A DNA stretch of 36,608 bases from Mucilaginibacter sp. UBA5151 (GCA_002413785.1 DHXR01000048.1:1-36608); one strand, 5' to 3'; positions 7,608-15,846 are shown, counted from the first letter of the stretch. The notes: generated by a model from the letters alone, not told the origin. Numbers and translations are program-made.

Positions 7608-7932
7608 ATTTAGTAACTGCCGGAGGTGTATTTAAAGCCTTTGACGCTTCTAAAGATATTGCTGATTTATCGAAACGGATCTTGCCATTGTCAACTTCAA
7701 CCAAAAAAGTAGCTTCGGCAACTTCAATGATCCTGCCGTGGATACCGGCAGTAGTTACTACTCTGTCACCTTTTTTTAACTCATTAACATATTTCTTCTG
7801 GTCTTTTTGCTTTTTTACCTGCGGACGGATCATAAAGAAATAAAATACGATGGCGATTGCGCCAAACATAATTATTTGCTGTGTACCGAAACCTGTAGAG
7901 GCTGCTGCGTCTAATAAAATAGTAGCTATCAT
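7606..7932 (-). CDS. yajC: Preprotein translocase accessory subunit YajC
   Basis: A small inner-membrane partner of SecDF in the Sec holotranslocon. The 108-residue protein has a single membrane span at about 19-35 (IIMFGAIAIVFYFFMIRPQ). A basic stretch KKQKDQKKYVNEL follows, then the YajC beta domain LKKGDRVVTTAGIHGRIIEV. The motif FFMIRPQ directly after the span is diagnostic. The gene follows the DUF1573 lipoprotein by 13 bases and belongs to the nusB run. Its partner secDF lies elsewhere in this window (20745-23723) and not next to it. The stop codon merges with the arm of the downstream palindrome. Confidence 0.93.
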   Translation of the reverse strand: MIATILLDAAASTGFGTQQIIMFGAIAIVFYFFMIRPQVKKQKDQKKYVNELKKGDRVVTTAGIHGRIIEVAEATFLVEVDNGKIRFDKSAISLEASKALNTPPAVTK

Positions 7933-7945
7933 TTTTATATTATTT

Positions 7946-8371
7946 TTACTGTGCTGTTAGTTCGCCAATTAAATGAACCATGTTTTGGGCAGGTACGGTG
8001 TTGGCTGTTATAGTGATTAGTTTATCCTGCAGCCCTGGTGTTTTGCCCTGGCTGTCAAAAGTAACATGGATAATCCCGCTATCGCCTGGTTTTATAGGCG
8101 CTTTGGGCCATTCGGGTTTGGTACAACCGCATGAAGCATAACCATCTGTAATAATTAACGGAGATTTGCCTGTGTTGGTGAATTTAAAGTCATAACTAAC
8201 TTTTCTACCCGTAATTAACTTGCCGAAATCATGTGTTTCTTTTTCAAACTTCATTACCGGCGCATTTTCTGCACTGCCACCTGCGTTACCTGCTGTGGCG
8301 CTGCCAGTAGATTGATGGCAGGATGAAAATAACATCGCTGCCGCAACTAAGCTAAAAAACAGTGTTCTCAT
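7946..8371 (-). CDS. DUF1573 lipoprotein
   Basis: A 141-residue exported lipoprotein. The signal peptide MRTLFFSLVAAAMLFSSC ends in a lipobox with Cys18. A Gly/Ser/Ala-rich linker follows, then a DUF1573 immunoglobulin-like domain from about residue 40, with the hallmark FEKETHDFGKL, YDFKFTNTGKSPLIITDGYASCGCT and HVTFDSQGKTG-like strands. The CGC pair in YASCGCTKPEWP is typical of the family. DUF1573 proteins are abundant in Bacteroidota and resemble PapD-like/ASPM-SPD-2-Hydin domains; their function is not settled. The gene lies 5 bases after nusB and 13 bases before yajC, so all three are probably one transcript. Confidence 0.9.
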   Translation of the reverse strand: MRTLFFSLVAAAMLFSSCHQSTGSATAGNAGGSAENAPVMKFEKETHDFGKLITGRKVSYDFKFTNTGKSPLIITDGYASCGCTKPEWPKAPIKPGDSGIIHVTFDSQGKTPGLQDKLITITANTVPAQNMVHLIGELTAQ

Positions 8372-8376
8372 TTTTT

Positions 8377-9324
8377 CTATTCTATTAGTCCTCTGCCTAT
8401 TTTGTTAATTTTATTCTGCGCTTTCAGGTCGATTAAAATCTTGTCTAAGATACCGTTTATAAATGAATTACTCTTGGGTGTACTAAACTCTTTTGAAATC
8501 TCAAGGTATTCATTGATCGTTACTTTTACCGGGATGGAAGAAAAATTACTGAATTCGGCGATGGCCATTTTCATTAATAAAGTGTCCATCATTGCAATGC
8601 GGTCGGGCTCCCAGTTCTGGGTCTTACTTCCAATTAATGCCTGGTACTCATCATTATGCCTTATGGTTTCTTCAAAAAGGTTGACAATAAACTCCCGGTC
8701 TTCTTCCCAGTTGCCGGTAACCTCTGCCAGTTTGTTCAGTTCCGGAACATCATTGGCAAAGTTTTTAAAAGTCTTCGCTATAAGCGCCTGCAAAACGTCT
8801 TTATCAACGGGCCAGTAAATAAACATATCTTCAAAAACCTGTTCGGCCAATGATGATTTCAAAATTACTTTTTTGAAAATAAATTTGATAATGTCTTTAT
8901 CCGAATGGAGCGTATCGCTGGTTTTTTTCAGATATTCTTTGTATTCAGCCGAGTTCTTCAGGATGGTGAACAGGGATTTGGTTAACTCGGGTTCAAAATC
9001 CCAGGCTACCTTATATTTCTTTAACCCTGCCAAAAACTCTTTGTTTTTTTTGAGCGAAAGAATAAACTGGTTGCCTAATATTTTAACATCCGCATTAAGG
9101 TCTTCGGCCGTTGGCAAATGTTTATTCGCCCGTTCCCCGGCGTCAGTTTCGGCGTAATCCACCACCTCCGAAATCAATGAGAGCATCCAGATATACATTT
9201 CATATACCTTATCTATGCTTTGCAATAGATTTTTTTCATGTTGCTTAATGTCGCCGCTATGTGATTGACTATATGCGTATAACGACTGTAAAACTTTTAC
9301 CCGTAGGTGCCTGCGATTTAACAT
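8377..9324 (-). CDS. nusB: Transcription antitermination factor NusB (long Bacteroidota form)
   Basis: NusB binds boxA RNA with NusE/S10 and promotes rRNA antitermination. The 315-residue form is about twice the length of the E. coli protein, as is usual in Bacteroidota. The N-terminus MLNRRHLRVKVLQSLYAYSQ is the canonical RxxR..Q.LYA start. The C-terminal half contains the typical NusB end: DRIAMMDTLLMKMAIAEF, then IPVKVTINEYLEISKEFSTPKSNSFINGILDKI (about 240-300). It is downstream of leucine dehydrogenase, with 47 bases between containing a CTGCCGGC hairpin, and upstream of the DUF1573 gene. The ATG at 9324 is the only reasonable start. Confidence 0.93.
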   Translation of the reverse strand: MLNRRHLRVKVLQSLYAYSQSHSGDIKQHEKNLLQSIDKVYEMYIWMLSLISEVVDYAETDAGERANKHLPTAEDLNADVKILGNQFILSLKKNKEFLAGLKKYKVAWDFEPELTKSLFTILKNSAEYKEYLKKTSDTLHSDKDIIKFIFKKVILKSSLAEQVFEDMFIYWPVDKDVLQALIAKTFKNFANDVPELNKLAEVTGNWEEDREFIVNLFEETIRHNDEYQALIGSKTQNWEPDRIAMMDTLLMKMAIAEFSNFSSIPVKVTINEYLEISKEFSTPKSNSFINGILDKILIDLKAQNKINKIGRGLIE

Positions 9325-9342
9325 TTTGTAAGAACGATTTAG

Positions 9343-9358
9343 TCTGCCGGCTGGCAGA
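9343..9358. repeat. CTGCCGGC-core hairpin
   Basis: TCTGCCGGCTGGCAGA is a 6-bp stem with a 4-base loop in the short gap between leucine dehydrogenase and nusB. Its core matches the 20-base palindrome at 10874-10893, so it is probably a copy of the same short dispersed repeat. Confidence 0.5.
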
Positions 9359-9371
9359 TCTGTTTATAAAA

Positions 9372-10457
9372 CTAATATGATGATTTAACCTTTTTAATAT
9401 CCGCTATTCTTTTTTCTGCAATTTTATTAGCCGCTTCAATGGTTGAAATATTTTCGCATTTCGAAAGTTTTAAAACATTCCGGGTTGCTTCGTAAATATT
9501 TTCAGTGAGCTGCATGGTCCGTTTTTTGCTGAAACCCATTAACTCCGAGTAGCAATTAATAATACCACCCGCATTGATCACATAATCAGGTGCAAATAAG
9601 ATCCCCTTTTCAAGCAGCATCCGGCCATGAACAATTTCATCATCCAACTGGTTGTTTGCCGAACCTGCAATTATACCGCATTTAAGCTTTTTTATTGTTT
9701 CGCTATTAATAGTGGCCCCCAAAGCACACGGGGCATAAATATCGGCGTCAATTTCAAAAATCTTGCTGTTTGATACCGCTTCAGCGCCATATTTTCTGGC
9801 TATTTGCCCTACACCCTCTTCATTGATGTCACTGGCATAAACTTTGGCATTTTCATCGCGCAGCAATTTCACCAGGTTTTCGCCCACATGGCCTACACCC
9901 TGTACTATAACCGATCTGCCGGTTAAGCTGTCATTTCCGTACAGTTCTTTTACACAAGCCTTTATCCCCATAAAAACACCTAATGCCGTTATCGGGGAAG
10001 GATCGCCGCTGCCGCCGATACTTTCGGGCACGCCCATCACGTGCTGGGTTTCCATCCTGATGTATTCCATATCCCGCGGATTGGTGCCTACATCTTCGGC
10101 CGTGATAAATTCACCGTTAAGGTTTTTTATGAAACGTCCGAATTTGCGTAAAAGCGCCTCGGTTTTGTCCCTGTGCGAATCGCCTATGATAACCGCTTTA
10201 CCACCACCCAGGTTAAGGCCTGCTATGGAAGCTTTATAGGTCATGCTCTTCGACAGGCGCAAAACATCCTGCAAAGCATCGCTCTCCGTTTTGTAGGCCC
10301 ACATACGGGTACCTCCCAATGCGGGGCCAAGCGTAGTATCGTGAATAGCAATTATTGCCTTTAAACCAGTTTCCGGGTCACTGCAATACACCACCTTTTT
10401 ATGGCCAAAGGCCTCAAGCTGGCTAAATATAGAATCATCGCAATCAGGTGCAGACAT
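9372..10457 (-). CDS. Leucine/valine-type amino-acid dehydrogenase (Glu/Leu/Phe/Val family)
   Basis: It oxidatively deaminates a branched-chain amino acid to its 2-oxo acid with NAD. The catalytic region reads PALGGTRMW (45-53), DALQDVLRLSKSMTYKASIAGLNLGGGKAVI (60-90) with Lys75 and Lys87, and FITAEDVGTNPRDM. The Rossmann fingerprint VIVQGVGHVGENLVKLL follows, with ASDIN after the second strand, which points to NAD. NAGGIINCYSEL near the C-terminus is also typical. Length is 361 residues, as for leucine/valine dehydrogenases. A strong promoter lies 35 bases upstream. HMG-CoA lyase and a 3-hydroxyisobutyrate dehydrogenase-like gene elsewhere in the window suggest an active branched-chain degradation pathway. 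Exact substrate preference cannot be told. Confidence 0.9.
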   Translation of the reverse strand: MSAPDCDDSIFSQLEAFGHKKVVYCSDPETGLKAIIAIHDTTLGPALGGTRMWAYKTESDALQDVLRLSKSMTYKASIAGLNLGGGKAVIIGDSHRDKTEALLRKFGRFIKNLNGEFITAEDVGTNPRDMEYIRMETQHVMGVPESIGGSGDPSPITALGVFMGIKACVKELYGNDSLTGRSVIVQGVGHVGENLVKLLRDENAKVYASDINEEGVGQIARKYGAEAVSNSKIFEIDADIYAPCALGATINSETIKKLKCGIIAGSANNQLDDEIVHGRMLLEKGILFAPDYVINAGGIINCYSELMGFSKKRTMQLTENIYEATRNVLKLSKCENISTIEAANKIAEKRIADIKKVKSSY

Positions 10458-10491
10458 CAGCAGTGAAAAAGTAATTGATTTTTAATACCGA

Positions 10492-10522
10492 CAAAAGTAT
10501 GTGTTTTTTTTGTTGTGACAAA
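10492..10522 (-). promoter_or_regulatory. Consensus Bacteroidota promoter for leucine dehydrogenase run
   Basis: On the minus strand TTTG (10522-10519), a 19-base spacer and TACTTTTG (10499-10492) match the Bacteroidota consensus perfectly. Transcription would begin about 7 bases downstream, near 10485, leaving a leader of about 28 bases before the ATG at 10457. This promoter may serve the whole run down to yajC or beyond. Confidence 0.75.
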
Positions 10523-10652
10523 GTTATTTTTTGAGTCCGAAAGTCGGGAAAGTCGGGAAAGTCTGGAAATAGGTTAAGACATTCCCTTCTGACGGTCTAT
10601 TGAAGATTTAAGTTAAACTATATAATTATAGTAAGTACACAAACTCCTCTAA

Positions 10653-10733
10653 TCCGTCATTGCGAGGAACGAAGCAACCTCTGCACTTGCAAATCAATTG
10701 TGAAATGTGCCTCGCGGACCCCAATCCAGTCAA
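10653..10733. repeat. REP-like dispersed repeat (CGTCATTGCGAGGAACGAAG)
   Basis: The start CGTCATTGCGAGGAACGAAG followed by CAACCTC is a motif I recognise as a dispersed repeat in many Bacteroidota and other genomes. The second half, with GTGCCTCGCGGACC, is a decayed inverted partner of the first half, so the unit was originally palindromic. No RAYT transposase gene is in this window. Confidence 0.6.
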
Positions 10734-10824
10734 CTATTCATTTATAAGGTTGTCATAAAGATTGAGCCATTCTGGGTTCATGGAGTTGACAATTTGCGAC
10801 ATTTGGAATTACGCTCTTTCCTCC

Positions 10825-10854
10825 TTGCTTCTTTCCCGCTTCTTCGTACTTTTG
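10825..10854 (+). promoter_or_regulatory. Consensus Bacteroidota promoter for the ABC exporter
   Basis: TTG (10825-10827), a 19-base spacer and TACTTTTG (10847-10854) match the Bacteroidota consensus. Transcription would start near 10861. The leader to the ATG at 10919 (about 58 bases) consists entirely of the repeat arm plus the CTGCCGGCAG palindrome. No Shine-Dalgarno site is visible. Confidence 0.65.
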
Positions 10855-10873
10855 ATCTTTCGGATTTTCGGAC

Positions 10874-10893
10874 CCTGCCTGCCGGCAGACAGG
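10874..10893. repeat. 20-base CTGCCGGCAG palindrome
   Basis: CCTGCCTGCCGGCAGACAGG is a palindrome with one mismatched pair. It splits the right arm of the surrounding AGTCCGAAAG repeat. It lies in the expected 5' leader of the ABC gene, where it would form an RNA hairpin about 25 bases before the start codon. A shorter relative is at 9343-9358. Confidence 0.7.
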
Positions 10894-10918
10894 TTTCCGG
10901 ACTTTCGGACTTCAAACT

Positions 10919-12706
10919 ATGAAAGACCTCGCTTACCTTAATAAATTCTTTTACAAATATCGCTGGCGGCTTATACCAGGAGTCCTGTTCGTTATTATTT
11001 CCAATGTTTTCGCGGTACTGTCGCCGCAGGTTATCCGCATGGCAGTGGATATGGTGACCGAAAATATCAGCACTTACCAGCTTTTCAGTGGGTTCAACAG
11101 GCAATCGGTTATTTACAATATATTTGGCTCCAGCCTTTTATTATTCGGTTCTCTGGTGTTGATCCTTGCTTTATTGCGGGGCTTGTTTTTGTTTTTTATG
11201 CGGCAAACTATCATATTAATGTCGCGCCATATAGAATATGACCTTAAAAACGAGATCTATCAGCATTACCAGGAGCTATCGCTCGCATTTTACCGCCGCC
11301 ATAACACCGGCGACCTGATGAACCGTGTAACCGAAGATGTAAGCCGTGTACGGATGTACCTTGGCCCGGGGATCATGTACACCATAAATACCGTTGTGCT
11401 GTTCATTATGGTGATTTATGCCATGCTGATAGTAAATGTAAGGCTCGCCATTTTCTCGGTATTGCCTTTACCCATTCTGGCGCTCATTATATATTACGTT
11501 AATAATATCATCAACTTTCGCAGTGAAAAAATACAGGAGCGCTTGTCGGTATTATCAAGTTTTGTACAGGAGAATTTTTCGGGGATAAGGGTTATAAAAT
11601 CGTATGTCCGCGAAGACTTTGTGCGAAAAAGTTTTGCTGCCGAGAGCGAAAACTATAAAACACATTCCATGGCCCTGGTAAAAGTACAGGCTTTGTTTTA
11701 CCCGCTCATGTTGCTGCTGATTGGTTTAAGTAATGTTATTACCATGTATATTGGCGGCACCGAAGTGATGAAAGGCGATATTACTGCGGGCAATATTGCG
11801 GAGTTTATTGTTTATCTGAACCTGCTTTCGTTCCCGGTGATCTCATTGGGATGGGTAACTTCGCTGGTACAACGGGCCGCCGCATCTCAAAAACGCATCA
11901 ACGAATTTTTGCACCAGCAGCCCGAAATTGTGTCGCCGGTTGTTGCAAAACAAACCATCAGGGGCCAGATCACATTTGATAACGTGTCTTTTATTTACCC
12001 TGATACCGGCATACAGGCCTTAAAAAATGTATCATTTACTGCCGAACCTGGCGAAATGGTGGCTATTATTGGCCGTACCGGGGCCGGAAAATCAACCATC
12101 GCAAACTTAATTATGCGCATGTATGATTGTACCGGTGGAGAGCTGCTGATCGACGGGCAACCGGTAAAACAGCTTAACCTGGAGGGCTACCGTTCGCAGA
12201 TCGGTTTTGTGCCACAGGAGGTTTTCCTGTTTTCGGATACCATCGCCAATAACATCGCCTTCAGCGCCGATACACTTGATATGCCAAAAGTGGAACAGGC
12301 TGCAAAAGATGCCGCAGTTTATGAGAATATCAAAGAGCTGGAAAAAGGATTTGAAACCCTGATAGGGGAGCGGGGAATCACCCTGTCGGGCGGGCAAAAG
12401 CAACGGGTATCTATTGCAAGGGCAATTGTTAAGCAACCGCAGGTGCTCATTTTTGATGATTGTCTTTCGGCTGTTGATACACGTACAGAAGAAGAAATAC
12501 TAAATAACCTCGGGCGCAATATGCTTGGCAAAACAAGCATAATTATTGCCCACCGCATATCAACCATAAAAAATGCAGATAAAATATTAGTGATGGACAA
12601 AGGCGAAATTATGGAGCAGGGAGACCATAAATATCTGATGGACCAGAAAGGCATTTATTTTGAACTGTACGAAAAACAACTGCTGGAAGAAGAAGAAAAC
12701 GTGTAA
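10919..12706 (+). CDS. MsbA/MdlB-like ABC exporter (fused permease and ATPase)
   Basis: A 595-residue half-transporter that would act as a dimer in the inner membrane. The N-terminal domain has six hydrophobic spans (about 18-36, 60-90, 145-165, 168-190, 250-275 and 283-310). The ATPase domain has Walker A GRTGAGKST at about 384-392, a Q-loop in IGFVPQEVFLF, signature LSGGQKQR at about 488, Walker B VLIFDD at about 508-513 followed by the D-loop SAVD, and the switch histidine in IIAHR at about 544. Walker B ends in DD, so the catalytic base is Asp in place of the usual Glu. Substrate (lipid A, lipid or drug) cannot be told. The leader is made of repeat DNA with a consensus promoter at 10825-10854. 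Confidence 0.92.
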   Translation: MKDLAYLNKFFYKYRWRLIPGVLFVIISNVFAVLSPQVIRMAVDMVTENISTYQLFSGFNRQSVIYNIFGSSLLLFGSLVLILALLRGLFLFFMRQTIILMSRHIEYDLKNEIYQHYQELSLAFYRRHNTGDLMNRVTEDVSRVRMYLGPGIMYTINTVVLFIMVIYAMLIVNVRLAIFSVLPLPILALIIYYVNNIINFRSEKIQERLSVLSSFVQENFSGIRVIKSYVREDFVRKSFAAESENYKTHSMALVKVQALFYPLMLLLIGLSNVITMYIGGTEVMKGDITAGNIAEFIVYLNLLSFPVISLGWVTSLVQRAAASQKRINEFLHQQPEIVSPVVAKQTIRGQITFDNVSFIYPDTGIQALKNVSFTAEPGEMVAIIGRTGAGKSTIANLIMRMYDCTGGELLIDGQPVKQLNLEGYRSQIGFVPQEVFLFSDTIANNIAFSADTLDMPKVEQAAKDAAVYENIKELEKGFETLIGERGITLSGGQKQRVSIARAIVKQPQVLIFDDCLSAVDTRTEEEILNNLGRNMLGKTSIIIAHRISTIKNADKILVMDKGEIMEQGDHKYLMDQKGIYFELYEKQLLEEEENV

Positions 12707-12826
12707 AAACGACTTTTGTTGTTTGATAACGTTATAAATTGTTCAATTATATTGTAATTAATGCTTGTACTTTGAAAATTTATTTATATTTATGCCAACC
12801 AAAACTAAGTACACTAAAAATATTAT

Positions 12827-13156
12827 ATGGGAGATTTTGAAAACAGAGAGCGTGAAGAAGTTTTTTCGAAGAAGGTGAGAGCCGGGAAGAGAACTTATTT
12901 TTTTGATGTAAAGGCAACACGGTCTAACGATTACTATGTTACCATTACCGAAAGCAAAAAGCGCCTGGAGGACGGCGTTTTTGTAAAGCACAAGATCTTT
13001 TTATATAAGGAAGACTTTGAAAAATTTGCCGAAGGTTTAAAAGACGCTGTCGATTATATCAAAGCAAACCAGGAAGTTGTTGAAAAGCGCTATGAATACA
13101 GCGAAGCCCCGGAAGTTGCTAAAACAGCCGATGAGGATTTTTCTTTTGAAATTTGA
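12827..13156 (+). CDS. DUF3276 protein (PUR-alpha-like, nucleic-acid-binding)
   Basis: A 109-residue cytosolic protein. Its start MGDFENREREEVFSKKVRAG and the following KRTYFFDVKATRSNDYYVTITESKKR, HKIFLYKEDFEKFAEGLKDAVDYIK are the DUF3276/PUR-like repeat found across Bacteroidota. PUR folds bind single-stranded DNA or RNA; the role in this group is not established. The acidic tail EYSEAPEVAKTADEDFSFEI looks disordered. It follows the ABC gene by 120 bases of AT-rich DNA that probably carries its own promoter (TTG repeats and GTACTTTG near 12768-12775, not an exact consensus). A rho-independent terminator follows at 13184-13212. Confidence 0.88.
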   Translation: MGDFENREREEVFSKKVRAGKRTYFFDVKATRSNDYYVTITESKKRLEDGVFVKHKIFLYKEDFEKFAEGLKDAVDYIKANQEVVEKRYEYSEAPEVAKTADEDFSFEI

Positions 13157-13183
13157 ACCTAACAATCTAAACTAATATTATGA

Positions 13184-13212
13184 TAAAAAACCTGCCAAAG
13201 CAGGTTTTTTTG
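13184..13212 (+). terminator. Rho-independent terminator after DUF3276 gene
   Basis: AAAACCTGC, loop CAAA, GCAGGTTTTTTT forms a compact stem with a T-run. The A-run on the left side allows it to work for the convergent DUF5362 gene too. Confidence 0.85.
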
Positions 13213-13237
13213 TTATCTGTTTATTTATACAATGATG

Positions 13238-13717
13238 TTATCTGTGCATCATTGATGCCGCACCTATTCCAATTACCAGGACAACAATAATCACCAATAT
13301 GTAAAGCGCAATAATTACAATAGTAGTTATACCCCATAGCTTAAAAAATGATTTTAATTTGCCCAGGGCCTTACTAACTTCAGTTGGGTTGGTAAACAAA
13401 ATCCCTTTTTTTATCCGGTTGCCGAACTGGAATAAGTAATATGAAAAGAAAAAATAAAATATAGCTATAAGGATATACGCCAAACTCATTAAAACACGCA
13501 TCCCTGCAGGAAATGGTATTTGTTGATAACTTGCAGTTAATGAAAAAAGGGCGTTCACAAAAAATGCCGCTAAAAGTACCAGGCCGCTGCCTATAAAGCC
13601 CAGAATACCTAAAAAGTAGGCCCATTTCCCGGATTCACGCAGGTAGCCTTGTGCTTCGTGATTTAAAATCAGGTCTGGTTCAGCGCCGGCTGGTTCAAAA
13701 GTTTCGTTTGTTTCCAT
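13238..13717 (-). CDS. DUF5362-family membrane protein
   Basis: A 159-residue membrane protein of unknown function. The N-terminal acidic segment METNETFEPAGAEPDLILNH is followed by AQGYLRESGKWAYFLGILGFIG. Four hydrophobic spans lie near 33-58, 72-98, 120-142 and a closing 143-157 (LVIGIGAASMM). The pattern of a soluble head, LRESGKWAKFL-like motif and four spans matches DUF5362, common in Bacteroidota. The gene is convergent with DUF3276 and shares its terminator. The upstream gap to ychF has no clear promoter. Confidence 0.75.
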   Translation of the reverse strand: METNETFEPAGAEPDLILNHEAQGYLRESGKWAYFLGILGFIGSGLVLLAAFFVNALFSLTASYQQIPFPAGMRVLMSLAYILIAIFYFFFSYYLFQFGNRIKKGILFTNPTEVSKALGKLKSFFKLWGITTIVIIALYILVIIVVLVIGIGAASMMHR

Positions 13718-13903
13718 TGTTAAAGGTGTTTTAGTTTAAAATTATTTGATAATAAAGTTATAAACTATTCACTTCCAAACAAATACTTTATTAAAGCCTT
13801 GTTGTTTGTTTTATTAACATTTCTGAATTATTCGACGATAAAATTAAAATTGCCGGACAAAGAAAATAAAGCCCAAATTCAAATCGCCGGTGATTTTTTC
13901 TGT

Positions 13904-13911
13904 TATCTTTG
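13904..13911 (+). promoter_or_regulatory. Likely -7 box for ychF
   Basis: TATCTTTG followed by C fits the TAnnTTTG box. The upstream TTTG element is not clear at the expected spacing. The transcript would cross the whole GTTGATTAG palindrome before reaching the ATG at 14033. Confidence 0.4.
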
Positions 13912-13928
13912 CGAAAATTTTGAGAATG

Positions 13929-14030
13929 GTTGATTAGTTGAGTAAGTTGATTGAGTTATTTAACGTTTATAAATAGTTCAATCTGCTAACCCAATCAACA
14001 ATTCACTTAATTTACTTAATCAACTAATAT
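13929..14030. repeat. Word-array palindrome (GTTGATTAG words)
   Basis: The left arm (13929-13963) repeats GTTGATTAGTTGAGTAA words. The right arm (13987-14030) is their reverse complement and ends two bases before the ATG of ychF. The loop is about 24 bases. If the -7 box at 13904-13911 is used, the arms form most of the ychF leader and would sequester the start codon region in a hairpin. Confidence 0.85.
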
Positions 14031-14032
14031 AA

Positions 14033-15133
14033 ATGGCTTTACAATGTGGTATAGTGGGTTTGCCGAATGTGGGTAAATCAACACTTTTTAATTGCTTATC
14101 GAACGCCAAAGCACAGGCGGCTAATTTCCCTTTTTGCACAATAGAACCGAATGTAGGTGTTATCACCGTTCCTGATGAGCGTTTGGTAAAACTTACAGAG
14201 ATAGTGGTCCCTAAAAATGTTTTACCAAACGTTATTGAAATAGTTGACATAGCAGGCCTGGTTAAAGGCGCCAGCAAAGGCGAGGGCCTGGGTAACCAGT
14301 TTTTAGCTAATATACGGTCAACCAATGCGATCATCCATGTTCTGCGTTGTTTTGATAATGATAATGTGATCCATGTTGACGGCTCGGTTGATCCCATCAG
14401 GGATAAAGAGATCATTGATACTGAACTACAGCTTAAAGATCTCGATTCGATAGAAAAAAAGATACAGAAAGTAGAAAAGGCAGCCAAAACAGGTGATAAG
14501 GAAGCAAAAAAAGCATTTGATGTTTTAACGATTTATAAAAACCATCTGCTTTCGGGCAAATCAGCCCGCACTGCGCCTGTGGCTGAAGAAGATAAGGAAT
14601 ATATTGCCGATATATGGCTGCTGACCGCAAAACCGGTGATGTATGTTTGCAATGTTGATGAGGCTTCTGTTAACAGCGGTAACGCTTATGTTGAAAAAGT
14701 AAGGGCGTCGGTAAAAGACGAAAATGCCGAAGTGCTGGTTATATCGGCACAAATAGAATCGGAAATTGCACAACTGGAAACATACGAGGAACGCCAGATG
14801 TTTCTGGATGACCTGGGCCTGGCCGAATCCGGTGTAAATAAACTGATAAAAGCTGCCTATAAACTGCTTAACCTGGCTACCTATTTTACCTGTGGTGTTC
14901 AGGAAGTCCGTGCATGGACCATTACTAAAGGTTTTACCGCCCCGCAGGCGGCGGGTGTTATCCATACCGATTTTGAAAAAGGCTTTATCCGCGCCGAAGT
15001 TATAAAATACGATGATTTTGTAAAGTTTAATGGTTCCGAAGCGGTCATCAAAGAAAATGGTAAACTAAGTATCGAGGGCAAAACCTATATTGTGCAGGAT
15101 GGCGATATTATGCACTTCAGGTTTAATGTATAA
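14033..15133 (+). CDS. ychF: Redox-regulated ATPase YchF (Obg family)
   Basis: A 366-residue cytosolic P-loop ATPase associated with ribosomes. G1 is GLPNVGKST (8-16), switch regions NFPFCTIEPNVGVI and DIAGLVKGASKGEGLGNQFL (about 71-90). The G4 motif is NVDE (in VMYVCNVDEASV) in place of NKxD, which is what gives YchF its ATP preference. The C-terminal TGS domain ends TYIVQDGDIMHFRFNV, the typical YchF terminus. The ATG is in the tail of a word-array palindrome and no Shine-Dalgarno site is seen. A terminator follows at once. Confidence 0.96.
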   Translation: MALQCGIVGLPNVGKSTLFNCLSNAKAQAANFPFCTIEPNVGVITVPDERLVKLTEIVVPKNVLPNVIEIVDIAGLVKGASKGEGLGNQFLANIRSTNAIIHVLRCFDNDNVIHVDGSVDPIRDKEIIDTELQLKDLDSIEKKIQKVEKAAKTGDKEAKKAFDVLTIYKNHLLSGKSARTAPVAEEDKEYIADIWLLTAKPVMYVCNVDEASVNSGNAYVEKVRASVKDENAEVLVISAQIESEIAQLETYEERQMFLDDLGLAESGVNKLIKAAYKLLNLATYFTCGVQEVRAWTITKGFTAPQAAGVIHTDFEKGFIRAEVIKYDDFVKFNGSEAVIKENGKLSIEGKTYIVQDGDIMHFRFNV

Positions 15134-15158
15134 AGTGTAAGGATTCAGCACACACAGT

Positions 15159-15198
15159 TTAAGGGCCGTTCCGGTAAGGAATTGGCCCTTGTTTTTTA
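15159..15198 (+). terminator. Rho-independent terminator after ychF
   Basis: AAGGGCC (15161-15167) pairs with GGCCCTT (15184-15190), with an inner TTCC/GGAA pair. A GTTTTTT run follows. Confidence 0.8.
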
Positions 15199-15276
15199 AT
15201 AAAATCCATAGAAACGGTTAAAATCAGTCCTTTTTTATTTTAGGTGAAACTTATTCGCGACATGACTTTTGTGGTT

Positions 15277-15846
15277 CTATAACGGATAGTATGGGTGAGT
15301 ATAGTTCTTTTTCCGAAATTTGCTGATATCAACAGTAAATTGCCTTGGTGGTATGCTGTCCTGCCAACCGGCGGGTTACCACGTTGTAGAAATAGCGTAA
15401 AATATATGGTTGTGTTCCGCCGATTTTATGTAATTACTGACCCGCCCCTGGCGGGTAAAATATTGGTAGCCCAACAAGAACAAGATTTTGCGTGCTGTCG
15501 GCACGAAACTAACCTCCATGCATAACGAATTTTGAAAGAGTTCCTCGATCATTTCGAGGTGGATTATGATGAACGATATATTTTTAAATTACCGGAATAA
15601 TTGGAAGGCGGTTAGGTTTCGTGCCTACAGCACGCAAATTTATTTTCATTTGTTTTCTACCAATATTTGGCGCCTAATGGTGCCAGGAATTGTTTGTATA
15701 TGAACCGACCCGCCATTGGCGGGTCAAATATCAGTGGAAAGAAGGAGAATATCTTACGTGCTGCGGCTAATTTGAGTTAATAATATAAAATCCTTTACAT
15801 AATTATTATAAACCGAAATTAAACTCACCCACCCCAAACGTTATAG
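15277..15846. mobile_element. MITE-like element, copy 1 (570 bp)
   Basis: The element is bounded by imperfect terminal inverted repeats of about 30 bases. The left end starts CTATAACGGATAGTATGGGT (15277-15306). The right end (about 15816-15846) in reverse complement starts CTATAACGTTTGGGGTGGGT and continues GAGT as the left end does. Bases 15336-15425 are clearly similar to 20391-20478 in copy 2. Inside lie short hairpins with CCCGCC/GGCGGG stems (near 15452-15467 and 15707-15724). A second inverted repeat pairs 15489-15517 with 15607-15636, centred on CGTGC...GCACG. No transposase frame is present, so it is non-autonomous. No target duplication was recognised. Confidence 0.75.
15489..15636. 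repeat. Inner inverted-repeat module within MITE copy 1
   Basis: Two arms of about 29 bases (15489-15517 and 15607-15636) carry CGTGCTGTCGGCACGAAAC and its near reverse complement GTTTCGTGCCTACAGCACG. The 13-base hairpin GTGCCTACAGCAC also occurs, with one change, at 33428-33440. The module is absent from MITE copy 2, so it may be a nested insertion that accounts for part of the length difference. Confidence 0.6.

Larger units (their letters stand above)
10532..10917. repeat. Nested repeat block: AGTCCGAAAGTC arms around a REP-like unit
   Basis: Outer arms are built of AGTCCGAAAGTCGGGAAAG words. The left arm is at about 10532-10568. The right arm is at about 10853-10917 in reverse complement (TTTCGGA, TTTCCGGACTTTCGGACTT). 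The 285 bases between hold a REP-like unit and the promoter of the ABC gene. The right arm is itself interrupted by a 20-base CTGCCGGCAG palindrome. The arm runs up to the ATG of the ABC exporter gene. Confidence 0.75.

Noticed and set aside
15295..15525. Open frame of 76 codons after ychF
   Set aside because: It is contained in MITE copy 1 and reads through its inverted repeats.
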